In this document: positions 44,384 through 53,722 of the stretch, in pieces
Layout of the letters: each line of letters begins with the position of its first letter
Position numbering within the stretch: position 1 is the stretch's first letter
NCBI RefSeq assembly: GCF_003351025.1
Contig: NZ_QPCG01000002.1
Coordinates: 1,346,890-1,410,889, forward strand
Source of the DNA: Mucilaginibacter endophyticus
GTDB taxonomy: Bacteria > Bacteroidota > Bacteroidia > Sphingobacteriales > Sphingobacteriaceae
Direction of reading: 5' to 3'
DNA: 64,000 nucleotides
The notes under the pieces: generated by a model
The model's database searches: none
Told to the model about the DNA's origin: nothing
The model's input: the letters and a program-made list of their open reading frames with translations, nothing else
Program-made: the position numbers and the translations under genes

Positions 44384-46288
44384 CTAATCTGTTACCAAAG
44401 GGAGACTAAAACTGAATATGCTTCCCTTGTTTACTTCTGAGCTCACCCAAAGCCTGCCGCCGTTAAACTCAATAAGTTCTTTACATAAAAACAGTCCAAT
44501 ACCGTTGCCCTTTTCGCCGGAAGTACCTGTAGCGGAGTATTTAGTGTTGAGGTCAAATAAATTATCCAGTTTTTCGGCAGGGATGCCGTTTCCGGTATCA
44601 GAAACGCTAATTACAAGTTTGCTGCCGTCAACGGCGCTTTTTAAAGTAACCACACCGTTATCGCCTGTAAATTTAATGGCGTTGCTGATCAGGTTGCTTA
44701 AAACCACTTTGATATGTCTTTCATCGGCCTGCACACACGTACCCTGTAAAGCAAGGTTATCAAACCTGATATTTTTTTGCTGAAAAAGGTAATTAAAGAT
44801 CCGTCCCAGCTCCATGCCAATCAGGTAGCTATCTATCGCCGATAGTTCATGATTAATCCCTTTTATTTGACTGCCGGCCCATTCCAACAGGTTTGACAGC
44901 GTTAATTCGGCACCCTGCACAACAGGCTCTATCTCTTTCATCAGGCTCTGTACCTCTGCCTCGGTTAAAACACCGGTATGATACAGGCGTAATATGGAAT
45001 GTAGGTTGGCAAGGGGTGTACGCAGGTCATGGCCAATTACTGCCAGCAATTTATCTTTAAGACTGTTAACACCGGCCAGGTTTGCAGATTGCTCTTCTAT
45101 CAAATCTTTTTGGATCAGCAAAGCCTTATGCTGTTTACGCATCCGGTTGCTTAAAATTCGTTTTTGTTTATAATGATAGTAGGTAACAGATAAAGCCAAT
45201 ATCACAATAAGCAAAGTGATGATCAGCGTAATGATTATTACTTTTTGCAGATGGATCTTAGCGCTGTACTCTTTAGCCTTTTGTTCAACTGCAGCGATAG
45301 CGTTAAGGCGACTATTAAGCTCAAAATAACTCTGGATCAACTCGGTATTTTTTCGCTTGTCAGTTGCGTTTAGGCTATCAAGCGCCTGGGTATATTTTTT
45401 TTGGTAAGCTAAGGACTGCTCTATGTTGTGCTTTTGCTCAAAGCTATAGGTCATGGTTTTATAGGCCGATGAAATACCGTCCATAACCCCTATGCTATCT
45501 GACAATGCAGCCCCTTTTTGAGCCAGCTCAATAGCTTTATCGTACTGGTTTAATGAATTATAAATAACTGCGCGTTCAATAAATGATATGGCCCTCAAAC
45601 GCTTGTTATTAACAATATAACTCATGTGCAAGGCAGTATCCGAATAAGCGATGGCTTGTTGGTATTGCCCTTTTAACCGGTACGCGTTAGCCAGCCTGCT
45701 ATATAATATGCAAATGGCTGGCTGATCATTTACCGCCCTGCTAAGCTGCATGGCCAATTTAGCATTGGCTATCCCCTTATCATATTGCTTTAGTTTAGCA
45801 TAAACAAATGAGCGCTCATTGTAAACCTCGGCCAGCATTTTAGAATCATGCCCTGCAAAACGTGCCGCTATTTCCAGATTTTTTATGGCTTTGCCATAGT
45901 TTTGCAGATCGGTATAAGCCCGGCCAATTGAACTGTAGCAGTGAGCAAATAACAAGGGCTTGTTTTGAGGCAGATAAGTTAATGCCGAATTAAAATAAAA
46001 CAGACTGATGGGGTAATATGATTGTGACCAGTATACATGCCCTAAGTTTAAAAAAGCACGACCAGTACCCTCATTGTATTTTATTTTTTCCGAAAGCAGT
46101 AAAGCATGCTCGGCCATTGCCCTGGCCTCATGCGGGGCGCCAACGTAGGTATTTTCTATATACTGATTAAGGCTGTCGATAGTTTTGATTAACGCGGGAG
46201 AGCTTTTCGGTTCGGTTCCGTTTGTTTTTTGCGCATAAGATGTACCATGCATCAATAACAGCAGTAATAAACCTACAGGCCTCGTCAT
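44384..46288 (-). CDS. TPR-containing sensor histidine kinase
   Basis: This 634-residue kinase has a signal peptide (to about residue 19). A periplasmic array of about six TPR repeats follows (about 45-300, with repeated G.AFLNLGHVYWSQ and A.AYRLKGQYQQAI patterns), then one transmembrane helix (IITLIITLLIVILALSVTYY, about 350-372). The kinase core is complete: H-box IGHDLRTPLANL with His420, N-box SNLISNAIKFTG, G1 DTGNGIPAE and G2 GEKGNGIGLFL. No receiver domain follows and no response regulator gene is adjacent, so it is an orphan kinase. The ligand is unknown. It is the intact counterpart of the truncated TPR sensor at 61164. Confidence 0.92.
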   Translation of the reverse strand: MTRPVGLLLLLLMHGTSYAQKTNGTEPKSSPALIKTIDSLNQYIENTYVGAPHEARAMAEHALLLSEKIKYNEGTGRAFLNLGHVYWSQSYYPISLFYFNSALTYLPQNKPLLFAHCYSSIGRAYTDLQNYGKAIKNLEIAARFAGHDSKMLAEVYNERSFVYAKLKQYDKGIANAKLAMQLSRAVNDQPAICILYSRLANAYRLKGQYQQAIAYSDTALHMSYIVNNKRLRAISFIERAVIYNSLNQYDKAIELAQKGAALSDSIGVMDGISSAYKTMTYSFEQKHNIEQSLAYQKKYTQALDSLNATDKRKNTELIQSYFELNSRLNAIAAVEQKAKEYSAKIHLQKVIIITLIITLLIVILALSVTYYHYKQKRILSNRMRKQHKALLIQKDLIEEQSANLAGVNSLKDKLLAVIGHDLRTPLANLHSILRLYHTGVLTEAEVQSLMKEIEPVVQGAELTLSNLLEWAGSQIKGINHELSAIDSYLIGMELGRIFNYLFQQKNIRFDNLALQGTCVQADERHIKVVLSNLISNAIKFTGDNGVVTLKSAVDGSKLVISVSDTGNGIPAEKLDNLFDLNTKYSATGTSGEKGNGIGLFLCKELIEFNGGRLWVSSEVNKGSIFSFSLPLVTD

Positions 46289-46342
46289 TCTCGTTAATAG
46301 TTTCAGACTGCAATCTAATAATAAACTTTATATGCGCAATAG

Positions 46343-46909
46343 CTATCCGGCAACAAGGCAGCGTTCGCCCTGCAGCATTGCAATACAATGTTCATAGTTA
46401 TCAGGCATTTGAATCTGTTCAACTTCCTTCATATAACTTTGTTTAATTTCTTTACGGCGACGGGCTTCAATAAAACGCCTCACCTGCTCGCGGTTTTCAA
46501 GCACTAAGCCGGGCACTTTAGCAGGTTTATTAAACTCATCCTTAGCTACCATGGTGAAGTAGCTGGTATTGGTGTGTTTTACCGAATGATTTTTGATATT
46601 TTCAGATATCACCCTGATGCCAACCACCAGTGATGTATTGCCCACATAGTTTACCGATGCCATCAACGACACCAGCTCCCCTACCTCTACCGGCTGCAAA
46701 AAATCTACTGTATCAATAGACGCGGTTACGCAATAATTGCCGGCGTGTTTGGCTGCACATACGTAAGCCACCTTATCCATCAGCGAAAGCAGGATCCCCC
46801 CGTGAATTTTGCCACCAAAATTGGAGTACGAAGGGATCATCAGTTCGGTAATGGTGGCTTGTGAAAATGCTACGCTTTTATAGCCGTCGATATCGGGTAA
46901 AGTGCTCAT
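46343..46909 (-). CDS. Hotdog-fold acyl-CoA thioesterase
   Basis: This 188-residue protein contains one hotdog domain (about residues 12-130) with the signature GGKIHGGILLSLMDKVAYVCAAKHAG, VDFLQPVEVGELV and NTSYFTMVAKDE, close to the YciA/BFIT acyl-CoA hydrolases. The Asp in SLMDKVA is the likely catalytic residue. A basic helical tail (REQVRRFIEARRRKEIKQ) follows. It hydrolyses acyl-CoA in the cytoplasm; the chain length preference cannot be told. It is transcribed away from the outer-membrane protein gene at 47038. Confidence 0.9.
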   Translation of the reverse strand: MSTLPDIDGYKSVAFSQATITELMIPSYSNFGGKIHGGILLSLMDKVAYVCAAKHAGNYCVTASIDTVDFLQPVEVGELVSLMASVNYVGNTSLVVGIRVISENIKNHSVKHTNTSYFTMVAKDEFNKPAKVPGLVLENREQVRRFIEARRRKEIKQSYMKEVEQIQMPDNYEHCIAMLQGERCLVAG

Positions 46910-47004
46910 AAATAATGATAATATAGTATAAGGTTATGCGCTAAAATACAATTTATGCAACATTAGTATTACATAGGGTCAAATCATTAAACCTTCATTA
47001 AACT

Positions 47005-47035
47005 TTTAGGGTCAATAACCTAAATTGACCCTAAA
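47005..47035. promoter_or_regulatory. Palindrome touching the start codon of an outer-membrane protein gene
   Basis: The 11-base arms TTTAGGGTCAA (47005-47015) and TTGACCCTAAA (47025-47035) are perfect inverted copies with a nine-base spacer, and the ATG begins at 47038. A further TAGGGTCAA occurs at 46975-46983 as a direct copy. This could be a repressor operator or, in RNA, a hairpin covering the translation start. Confidence 0.6.
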
Positions 47036-47037
47036 CT

Positions 47038-49824
47038 ATGAAAAAACACTTACTGCTTGCGTTTATCAGCTTTCTTTTTTTGTCAACGGCCTATGCTCAG
47101 CAACCGCGCGAGGTACACGGAACTGTGGTTGACAGCGTTGGCGCTGTGCCCGGCATTACCGTAAAACTGATATCTGATAAAGACAGCACAGTAGTAGCAA
47201 CCAGTACCGCCGGTGCTTTCGTTTTCCCGGCCGTAATTTCTAAAAACTTTAAGCTCACCATAAGCGGTATCGGCTACCAGCCCTTTACACGTCGTTATGT
47301 AATGGATAATGATACCAAACCCATTAAGCTTGACCCAATTAAAGTAAAAGTGCAAACCAATATGTTGAACACCGTAGTGGTTTCGGCAGTGATTCCTATA
47401 ACTATCAAAGAGGATACCGTTGAATACAAGGCCAGCGCCTATAAGGTAAGGGAAGGATCGCCGGTGGAAGACTTATTGAAAAAACTGCCCGGTGTGAGCG
47501 TTGATAAAGATGGCAACGTAACCGCGCATGGCAAACAGGTTACCAAAGTACGGGTTAATGGCAAGGATTATTTTACCGGGGATGTACAAACCGCTACCCA
47601 AAACCTCCCGGCCGACATCGTAGAAAATATCCAGGTGATTGACGATTACGGCGATCAGGCCAATCTAACAGGCATCAAAACCGGCGACCCGGACAAGATC
47701 CTGAACATCACTATTCAAAAGGGAAAAAGCAAAGGTAACTTTGGCCAGGGAAGTGTTGGTGTAGGTAACGACGACAGGTACCAGGCCCGTCTTTCGGCCA
47801 ATTCATTTTATGATGCGAGGCAGCTGGCACTCATCGGCACCTGGAATAACAACAATACCAACACCTTCAACATAGGCAGCAGCGGTGGCGGCGGCGGTCG
47901 CGCCGGGCGTGGTGGCGGTGGAGGCGGAAGCAGTGCCGGCGGTGTAAGCACAGCAAACGGTATCACAACCAACCGTTCTATCGGTACCAATTACCGCGAC
48001 GACTGGAGTAAAAAGGTTACCGTATATGGCAGTTATAGTTTTGCCGATAAAGACCGGGATATTAACAGCACAACCGTACAGCAAAACCTTTACCAATCGG
48101 GCAATATTATTAACATGGATAAAAGCACCAATCATAATCATGGGCTGAACCACCGGTTTGATTTTAATATCGAATACAAAATAGATACATCTAACTATAT
48201 CAAAATAAACCCCGGCTTTTCTTACGCCACTGCCGAAAACATGAGCACCGATACTTTTAGCAATTCGCGTAAAGAATCGGTAGTTACCGGTAACGAGTTG
48301 GCTTTAACCAATAACTCATCGCAAACCGGCAGCATCAATGTGCTTTATAATCACAAGTTTCATAAAAAAGGGCGTAATTTTAGTTTAAACGCCAATGCAA
48401 GCTATTCTAAAAACGACCAGGAGCTAAACGATAAATACACTACCCGGCAGGATACGGTTGTAACACCCTTGTTCCAGCAGATCAATTCAGATAATCAATC
48501 GCAAAGGGTAAGCCTTCATTTTTCATATATCGAACCTATTGGCAAAACAAATTACCTGGAGGCCAATTACAGCTATAACTATTCCAACACGGATAATAAC
48601 CGCTACAACTACCGGATAGATCCAGCAACAGGCAATCAAACCTATGTAGATTCGTTGAGTACGCTTTATAATTACCAGTTCATTACTAATCGTTTCGGAT
48701 TAAACCTGCGTGGCGTGCATCCCAAATACAATTACACTTTAGGTTTGGCTGTTCAACCTTCCAAACTTGATGGCGAATCGCACAATTTTCATACTACCAC
48801 ATCCACATTTAATGTTATTCCAACGGCGCGGTTTATTTATAACTTTTCAAAAAACCATTCGTTTTCATTTAATTACAGTGGTTCAAACGCGCAACCTTCA
48901 TTTGCCCAGCTACAGCTTCAACCCGATTATTCCGATCCTCAAAACAGGGTTTATGGCAATCCTGACTTAAAGCCTTCGTTTACCAATAGCATCAATATCA
49001 GGTACAACCAGTTTGATATTGCAAGCGGCAATTCCCTGTTCACCAATTTATCATTTTCAGAAACACAGGATGCTATAGTTACCAACTCATCGCCGGTTAC
49101 CGATAGTACCCAAACAACCAAAGGCAATAACACCATCCAGGCAACCCGCTATGTTAACACCAACGGTATTTATAATATAAGTGGTAATTACTCCTTTTCA
49201 AAACCTTTTGCAGAACGCAAGTTTACCGTTTCGTTAAACGGAGGTGCCAACTATAACAATAACATATCGTTTATTGAAAACCAGCGCAATGAGGGCAAAA
49301 ACTGGGTGCTTAACCAGGGAGCCAAACTGAGGGTAGATATTGACAGTATTATGGACAGCGAAATCAGCGCTAATTACAGTATCAACACCACACGCTACAG
49401 CATCCCATCCACAGTAAATACAAACGCGCAAACATGGACCTTAGGACTTGATGGCCGCAATTACTTTTTTTACAGCTGGGTGCTGGGTTACAATTTAACC
49501 CAAACCATTAATCATGGCTTCAGCAGCACTGTTAAAGCTAACCCTACCCTGTTAAGCAGCTACGTTGAATACCAGTTTTTAAAAAAGCATATCGCTTCCC
49601 TGCGTTTCCAGGCTTTTGATATTTTTGATGAGAATAAGGGCGTAACACGTACTACCTCAGGCAACCAAATCATTGATACCCGTACCAATAGGCTGGGCAG
49701 ATATTTCATGCTTAGCTTTGCTATAAGGCTGCAAAAATTTACAGGCAGTCGCCCTCAAGGTGGTCGCGAAGGCGGGCGTGGCTTTGGAGGAGGTGGGGGC
49801 GGTCGGCGTGGAGGCAGGGGATAA
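47038..49824 (+). CDS. TonB-receptor-like outer membrane beta-barrel protein
   Basis: This 928-residue protein has a signal peptide (to about residue 20). A carboxypeptidase-like beta-sandwich (about 24-105) and a plug-like region (about 120-235, with SPVEDLLKKLPGVSVDKDGN and GKDYFTGDVQTAT) follow, then a long OMP_b-brl_3-type barrel. It is not a SusC protein: it lacks the SusC extensions and there is no SusD partner. Two Gly/Arg-rich low-complexity stretches stand out, at about residues 281-301 in an early barrel loop and at the very C-terminus (about 903-928). The C-terminal one means the barrel does not end in the usual aromatic residue. Function is unknown, perhaps transport of a siderophore or peptide. 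Confidence 0.88.
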   Translation: MKKHLLLAFISFLFLSTAYAQQPREVHGTVVDSVGAVPGITVKLISDKDSTVVATSTAGAFVFPAVISKNFKLTISGIGYQPFTRRYVMDNDTKPIKLDPIKVKVQTNMLNTVVVSAVIPITIKEDTVEYKASAYKVREGSPVEDLLKKLPGVSVDKDGNVTAHGKQVTKVRVNGKDYFTGDVQTATQNLPADIVENIQVIDDYGDQANLTGIKTGDPDKILNITIQKGKSKGNFGQGSVGVGNDDRYQARLSANSFYDARQLALIGTWNNNNTNTFNIGSSGGGGGRAGRGGGGGGSSAGGVSTANGITTNRSIGTNYRDDWSKKVTVYGSYSFADKDRDINSTTVQQNLYQSGNIINMDKSTNHNHGLNHRFDFNIEYKIDTSNYIKINPGFSYATAENMSTDTFSNSRKESVVTGNELALTNNSSQTGSINVLYNHKFHKKGRNFSLNANASYSKNDQELNDKYTTRQDTVVTPLFQQINSDNQSQRVSLHFSYIEPIGKTNYLEANYSYNYSNTDNNRYNYRIDPATGNQTYVDSLSTLYNYQFITNRFGLNLRGVHPKYNYTLGLAVQPSKLDGESHNFHTTTSTFNVIPTARFIYNFSKNHSFSFNYSGSNAQPSFAQLQLQPDYSDPQNRVYGNPDLKPSFTNSINIRYNQFDIASGNSLFTNLSFSETQDAIVTNSSPVTDSTQTTKGNNTIQATRYVNTNGIYNISGNYSFSKPFAERKFTVSLNGGANYNNNISFIENQRNEGKNWVLNQGAKLRVDIDSIMDSEISANYSINTTRYSIPSTVNTNAQTWTLGLDGRNYFFYSWVLGYNLTQTINHGFSSTVKANPTLLSSYVEYQFLKKHIASLRFQAFDIFDENKGVTRTTSGNQIIDTRTNRLGRYFMLSFAIRLQKFTGSRPQGGREGGRGFGGGGGGRRGGRG

Positions 49825-49893
49825 TTTGTATCCTGCTTTTTTTGGAGATAACTTAACCGCTGTTATATATTTACAACAATCTATATCCCTGCA

Positions 49894-50616
49894 TTGAGAA
49901 AACTTATTTTAACTTTTATATCGATATTATATATCGGCTGTGCGTTTGCACAAACCAAAGAAGCCGCCGCCGCAGCAAAAGCAGGCCCGGAAACAGTTAT
50001 TGTAAAAAATCGTCTTACCGACTCGGTGGTAGAGCGCTTTAATGTGCTTAAAACCAACAGAGGTATCCGGCAAGGCCTATATCAAGCACTTTATCAAAAA
50101 AATTACGCGCTGGCAAGTGGTTACTATGATAATGATAAAAGAACCGGCACCTGGCACTTTTTCGATAACCGGGGGCACCTGGTACAAAACTTCGACTATA
50201 AAACCAACCAGATCACTTACGAAGCACCGGAAGACAGCACCTCAAACCTGCAATATGTTGTAGATGTAAAACTTAGCGATACAGCACGGGTTACCAAACC
50301 GCTTAAAGTAGGCGGTCGTTTTTTTGGATACCTGCCTTACCTTAACCTGTTTAAACTTCCGCCCGAGTTGCTTAACCTTAACCCCAATGTATCATTTGGC
50401 ATGGTTGAATTATTGGTTAGCCCCCTAGGGCGGCTTGCCTCGTTCAAAGTGCATGTATTTAGTGGCAGTTTCGAAAAAGTATTTAATATGAGTATCGACG
50501 TACCCGACCCTGCCGATAAGATCTTTATACCAGCCACAGTAAATGGCGAACCAGTATCATCCAGGGTGGTTATCAAATGTGCTTTCAGGAGCGATGGCGG
50601 ATTGGAGTTCTATTAA
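49894..50616 (+). CDS. Exported protein of unknown function, MORN-like repeat
   Basis: This 240-residue protein has a clear signal peptide at the first residues (RKLILTFISILYIGCAFA), which supports the TTG start at 49894; no ATG is available. Residues about 60-95 (IRQGLYQALYQKNYALASGYYDNDKRTGTWHFFDN, in part) look like MORN/toxin-immunity repeats (GYY.NGK..G.W.YY). The C-terminal part contains FIPATVNGEPVSSRVVIKCAF, similar to the C-terminal domain of TonB-like proteins. It follows the outer-membrane protein by 69 bases and may be co-transcribed with it. I do not recognise a specific family. Confidence 0.75.
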   Translation: MRKLILTFISILYIGCAFAQTKEAAAAAKAGPETVIVKNRLTDSVVERFNVLKTNRGIRQGLYQALYQKNYALASGYYDNDKRTGTWHFFDNRGHLVQNFDYKTNQITYEAPEDSTSNLQYVVDVKLSDTARVTKPLKVGGRFFGYLPYLNLFKLPPELLNLNPNVSFGMVELLVSPLGRLASFKVHVFSGSFEKVFNMSIDVPDPADKIFIPATVNGEPVSSRVVIKCAFRSDGGLEFY

Positions 50617-50670
50617 TTGCGCCTCCTCTAAATCTGTCCTAAAGGGGAGACTTTTATTAGCAGGATAAAC

Positions 50671-50710
50671 AAAAAAGGTTCATTTGCATTATGCAAAATG
50701 AACCTTTTTT
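50671..50710. terminator. Bidirectional terminator
   Basis: AAAAAAGGTTCATTTGCAT and ATGCAAAATGAACCTTTTTT are near-perfect inverted arms with T-runs on both strands. It lies between the convergent genes ending at 50616 and 50757 and can serve both. Confidence 0.85.
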
Positions 50711-50714
50711 ATTT

Positions 50715-50755
50715 AAAGCCCTCTCCCTTTAGGGGAGAGTTGGGTGGGGCTTGCT
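50715..50755. repeat. Dispersed 'CCCTCTCC...GGAGAG' intergenic repeat
   Basis: AAAGCCCTCTCCCTTTAGGG followed by GAGAGTTGGGTGGGGCTT forms an imperfect inverted repeat. A related, diverged block (GCCTCCTCTAAATC ... AAAGGGGAGACTT) lies at about 50623-50653 on the other side of the terminator. No protein-coding potential is seen. Confidence 0.5.
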
Positions 50756-50756
50756 A

Positions 50757-51260
50757 TTAGTGATCGTGATGACCATCCGGGCCGTGCGCATGGCCGTGTG
50801 ATAGTTCTTCAGGCGTTGCCGGGCGTACATTAAGGATATCGCCTTTAAAGTGCAGTTCCTGACCAGCCATTGGGTGGTTAAGGTCAACAATAACGGCATC
50901 TTCGGCAATTGAAACTACCATAGCCTGGAAACGGTGGCCCTGGTTATCCTGTAAAGGCAAAATGCTGCCAATTTCAGGAATTTCGGTACCCTGAAACATT
51001 TCTTTAGGCAGGTTTGCTACTGCTTCTTCATCATATACGCCGTAAGCATCTTCCGGAGATAAGCGAAACTCATAGCTGTCGCCAGTTGAAAGTGTGCTCA
51101 GGTGTTCTTCAAACTTAGGCAGCATTTGGCCTGCACCAAATAAAAAGGTTAAGGGTTGTTCCTGAGTGGTACTTTCTACCAAAGTTTCGGTACCTGTGTT
51201 TTCGCGGTCTACGTACAAATCGTAGGTTAATGATACTACGTGCTGTGGTGCAATCTTCAT
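50757..51260 (-). CDS. SlyD-like FKBP-type peptidyl-prolyl cis-trans isomerase
   Basis: This 167-residue cytoplasmic protein has the FKBP core split by an insert-in-flap domain as in SlyD. It shows VSLTYDLYVD, then QPLTFLFGAGQMLPKFEEHL, GDSYEFRLSPEDAYG, and the return strand VDLNHPMAGQELHFKGDILNV. The tail is rich in His (HGHAHGPDGHHDH) and could bind nickel or other metals, as in SlyD. It acts as a folding helper and possibly a metal chaperone; no nickel enzyme is nearby. Confidence 0.92.
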   Translation of the reverse strand: MKIAPQHVVSLTYDLYVDRENTGTETLVESTTQEQPLTFLFGAGQMLPKFEEHLSTLSTGDSYEFRLSPEDAYGVYDEEAVANLPKEMFQGTEIPEIGSILPLQDNQGHRFQAMVVSIAEDAVIVDLNHPMAGQELHFKGDILNVRPATPEELSHGHAHGPDGHHDH

Positions 51261-51272
51261 TGTAAATTGTTT

Positions 51273-53294
51273 TTAGTTGTAAAATCTGGCTTCAACTTCA
51301 TTAAGGGCGTCGGCCGGGTTATGAGCAGGTAATCCGCAGGTTTTATCTTTACAAATGAAAATTTGTGTTGATGTACCAAACTTATCCTGCAACAAAGGTA
51401 AACTTCCTGTATTACCACCCAACATAATTTTATTAGGGATGTAATTATTTTCCATTTCCTTTCTGAAAGCCTCGGCATTACTGCCGGTTATCGCAATTTC
51501 ATTTACGCCAAATACCTCATCAAGCAACAGCATTACCCAGTTTGAGTAGGCAGAGCCATATTTAGGTAATTGCGGCATAACATTGCGCAGCAACTGCGCC
51601 GAAACCTCAGTGTACTCTTCGTTATCAAAAAGCAAGCCTAACTTTTTAAGCACCCTTGCCATAACCGAATTGGATGCCGGAATTACGCCATCCATAATCT
51701 CCGATTTGCGGGCAATCAGCTGCTCATCATCATCGGCAGTGAAAAAGAAGATCCCTTTGGTTTCATCATAATAGTGTAGCAAGGCGGTATTGGCCAGTTT
51801 ACGGGCCTCAAGTAACCATTGCTCGTTAAAGGTTACTTCATACAATGCTATCAAGCCATCAATGATATTGGCATAATCATCTAAAAATGCTACCGGGCTA
51901 TCCTGCGACGTTGTGGCATTATAAACCCGTGATAGCCTGCCATTTTGGCCAAGCAACTTATCTAACACAAACCCGGCGTTATTTAACGCGAGTTTGAGAT
52001 ATTCCGGTTTATTAAAAGCACGGTAAGCATCAACAAGTCCTTTAAGCATTAATCCATTCCACGATGCCAGGATCTTGTTATCCAGGCCCGGTCTTACACG
52101 CTGGGCACGCGCTTCAAATACTTTTTGTTTTGAGGCTTTTATTTTGGCAAGCAGCTCATCAATAGCAAGTCCTAATTTTTCAGCCAACGCCTCATCGCTA
52201 TCCTTACGGAATAATACATTTGATTCTTCCTCTTCCCAATTGCCATCTTCAGTAATATTGTAGTAGATACAGAACAGTTCAGCATCATCGCCTAAAATTT
52301 CAGCTATTTCACTTTTAGTAAAAATGTAAAACTTGCCCTCCTTGCCTTCACTATCGGCATCAAGGGCCGAATAGAAACCATATTCAGGCGACATCAGTTC
52401 GCGGGTGCTGAACGTGATGATCTCGTCAACTATCTGTTTGTATAATTCATCGGGCTGCCAGGTATAGGCCTCCGCGTACAGACTAATCAGCTGCGCGTTA
52501 TCATACAGCATTTTTTCAAAATGCGGCACATGCCAAAGCCAGTCGACAGAGTAACGCGCAAAGCCGCCGCCAACATGATCATAAATACCACCGAAAGCCA
52601 TTTTATGCAGTGTTAGCTTTACCTGTTCGGCAACTTCCTCATCTTTCATTAAATAAGCATAACGCATCAAAGCCTGCCAGTTATTAGGCATCGGGAACTT
52701 AGGCGCGTTACCACTGCCTCCCTCCCGCTTATCAAAATAACGTTTCCAATTGCTAACTATAGTTTGCAGATCATCTTTGGTATGCTCAGCCTGTGCTACT
52801 ACAAACTCTATCGACTCATATTTTTGGATTCCCTCGGTGAGGCGCACAGCGTAATCTTCGGCTTCTTCAGGCTTTTGCTTATAAAAATCGGCAAGGTTAA
52901 AGAGCAGCGATGTCCAGTCGTTTTTACGGAAGTAGGTACCTCCATAAATTGGCCGCTGATCGGGCAGGCAGATACAGTTTAACGGCCAGCCACCACGGCC
53001 ACTCATCAGTTGAACGGCACTCATATAAATCTGATCAACATCGGGGCGCTCCTCCCTATCAACTTTAATACAAACAAAATATTCGTTCATTACGGCCGCC
53101 ACGGCTTCATCTTCAAAGCTTTCGTGTTCCATAACATGGCACCAGTGGCAGGCTGAGTAACCAATACTCACCAGAATGAGCTTGTTTTCGGCTTTGGCCT
53201 TGTCAAGGGCTTCCTTGCCCCAGGGGTACCAATTAACCGGGTTGTTAGCATGCTGCAATAAATAAGGCGATGTGGAATTGGCCAAACGGTTCAT
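51273..53294 (-). CDS. DUF255 thioredoxin-like / six-hairpin protein (YyaL/SSP411 family)
   Basis: This protein of about 673 residues has an N-terminal thioredoxin-like DUF255 domain (about 1-165, with [20 protein letters not shown], a CxxC-type CHWC, and DREERPDVD). An (alpha/alpha)6-barrel domain follows (about 190-650, with [28 protein letters not shown] in part). The family is widespread and has no agreed function. The frame extends to 53318, but the ATG at 53294 gives the conserved start [22 protein letters not shown] (in part). It begins 12 bases downstream of nothing else and ends 12 bases before the FKBP gene, so the two are co-transcribed. Confidence 0.9.
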   Translation of the reverse strand: MNRLANSTSPYLLQHANNPVNWYPWGKEALDKAKAENKLILVSIGYSACHWCHVMEHESFEDEAVAAVMNEYFVCIKVDREERPDVDQIYMSAVQLMSGRGGWPLNCICLPDQRPIYGGTYFRKNDWTSLLFNLADFYKQKPEEAEDYAVRLTEGIQKYESIEFVVAQAEHTKDDLQTIVSNWKRYFDKREGGSGNAPKFPMPNNWQALMRYAYLMKDEEVAEQVKLTLHKMAFGGIYDHVGGGFARYSVDWLWHVPHFEKMLYDNAQLISLYAEAYTWQPDELYKQIVDEIITFSTRELMSPEYGFYSALDADSEGKEGKFYIFTKSEIAEILGDDAELFCIYYNITEDGNWEEEESNVLFRKDSDEALAEKLGLAIDELLAKIKASKQKVFEARAQRVRPGLDNKILASWNGLMLKGLVDAYRAFNKPEYLKLALNNAGFVLDKLLGQNGRLSRVYNATTSQDSPVAFLDDYANIIDGLIALYEVTFNEQWLLEARKLANTALLHYYDETKGIFFFTADDDEQLIARKSEIMDGVIPASNSVMARVLKKLGLLFDNEEYTEVSAQLLRNVMPQLPKYGSAYSNWVMLLLDEVFGVNEIAITGSNAEAFRKEMENNYIPNKIMLGGNTGSLPLLQDKFGTSTQIFICKDKTCGLPAHNPADALNEVEARFYN

Positions 53295-53398
53295 ATATGA
53301 TAAATGTATTTGCTGCAAAGGTGCAGATATAATTGCACCTGTAAGTTAAATGGTATTTATTTAGAAAAGTTTTACGGGGAGGTGGTTATTCATGTCTG

Positions 53399-53611
53399 AT
53401 CCGCTGCGTTTCCAGACTCATTTGTTCCCCCAGGTATCTTGGAGAGGACCCTTTTCGTCCCCTCAGGGTCTCTCGGAGAGGACCCTGAGGTTCACCACCA
53501 TCTAAGCAGCTAACAAAATACTCGGAACAAATCTGCATAGCGTATACCTCAGGGTCCTCTGCGAGAGACCCTGAGGGGACGTTGATGGGACGTTAATCCG
53601 CTGCGTTTCCA
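53399..53611. repeat. MITE-like element with 34-base inverted repeats and 16-base direct flanks
   Basis: Two 34-base arms (53457-53490 and 53547-53580) are inverted copies with one mismatch. Each arm is itself nearly palindromic (CCTCAGGGTC ... GACCCTGAGG). The 16-base sequence ATCCGCTGCGTTTCCA flanks the structure in direct orientation at 53399-53414 and 53596-53611. No open frame is inside. It occupies most of the 53295-53722 gap between two divergent genes. Confidence 0.75.
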
Positions 53612-53722
53612 AATTCTCAGTAATATGCCAAAATCACTAATACACAGGCTTTATGACACTTTAAATTGCCAAACTCACAAATTATTTCCCTTTATTTGCC
53701 CCCTTATTGTCAAAAATTTAAG

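Noticed and set aside
44384..46909. Regulatory pairing of the TPR kinase with the desaturase or thioesterase
   Set aside because: Only proximity supports it; no shared site or conserved order can be shown from this window.
53399..53611. CRISPR array or insertion sequence
   Set aside because: There are only two arms in inverted orientation, no spacers and no transposase frame.
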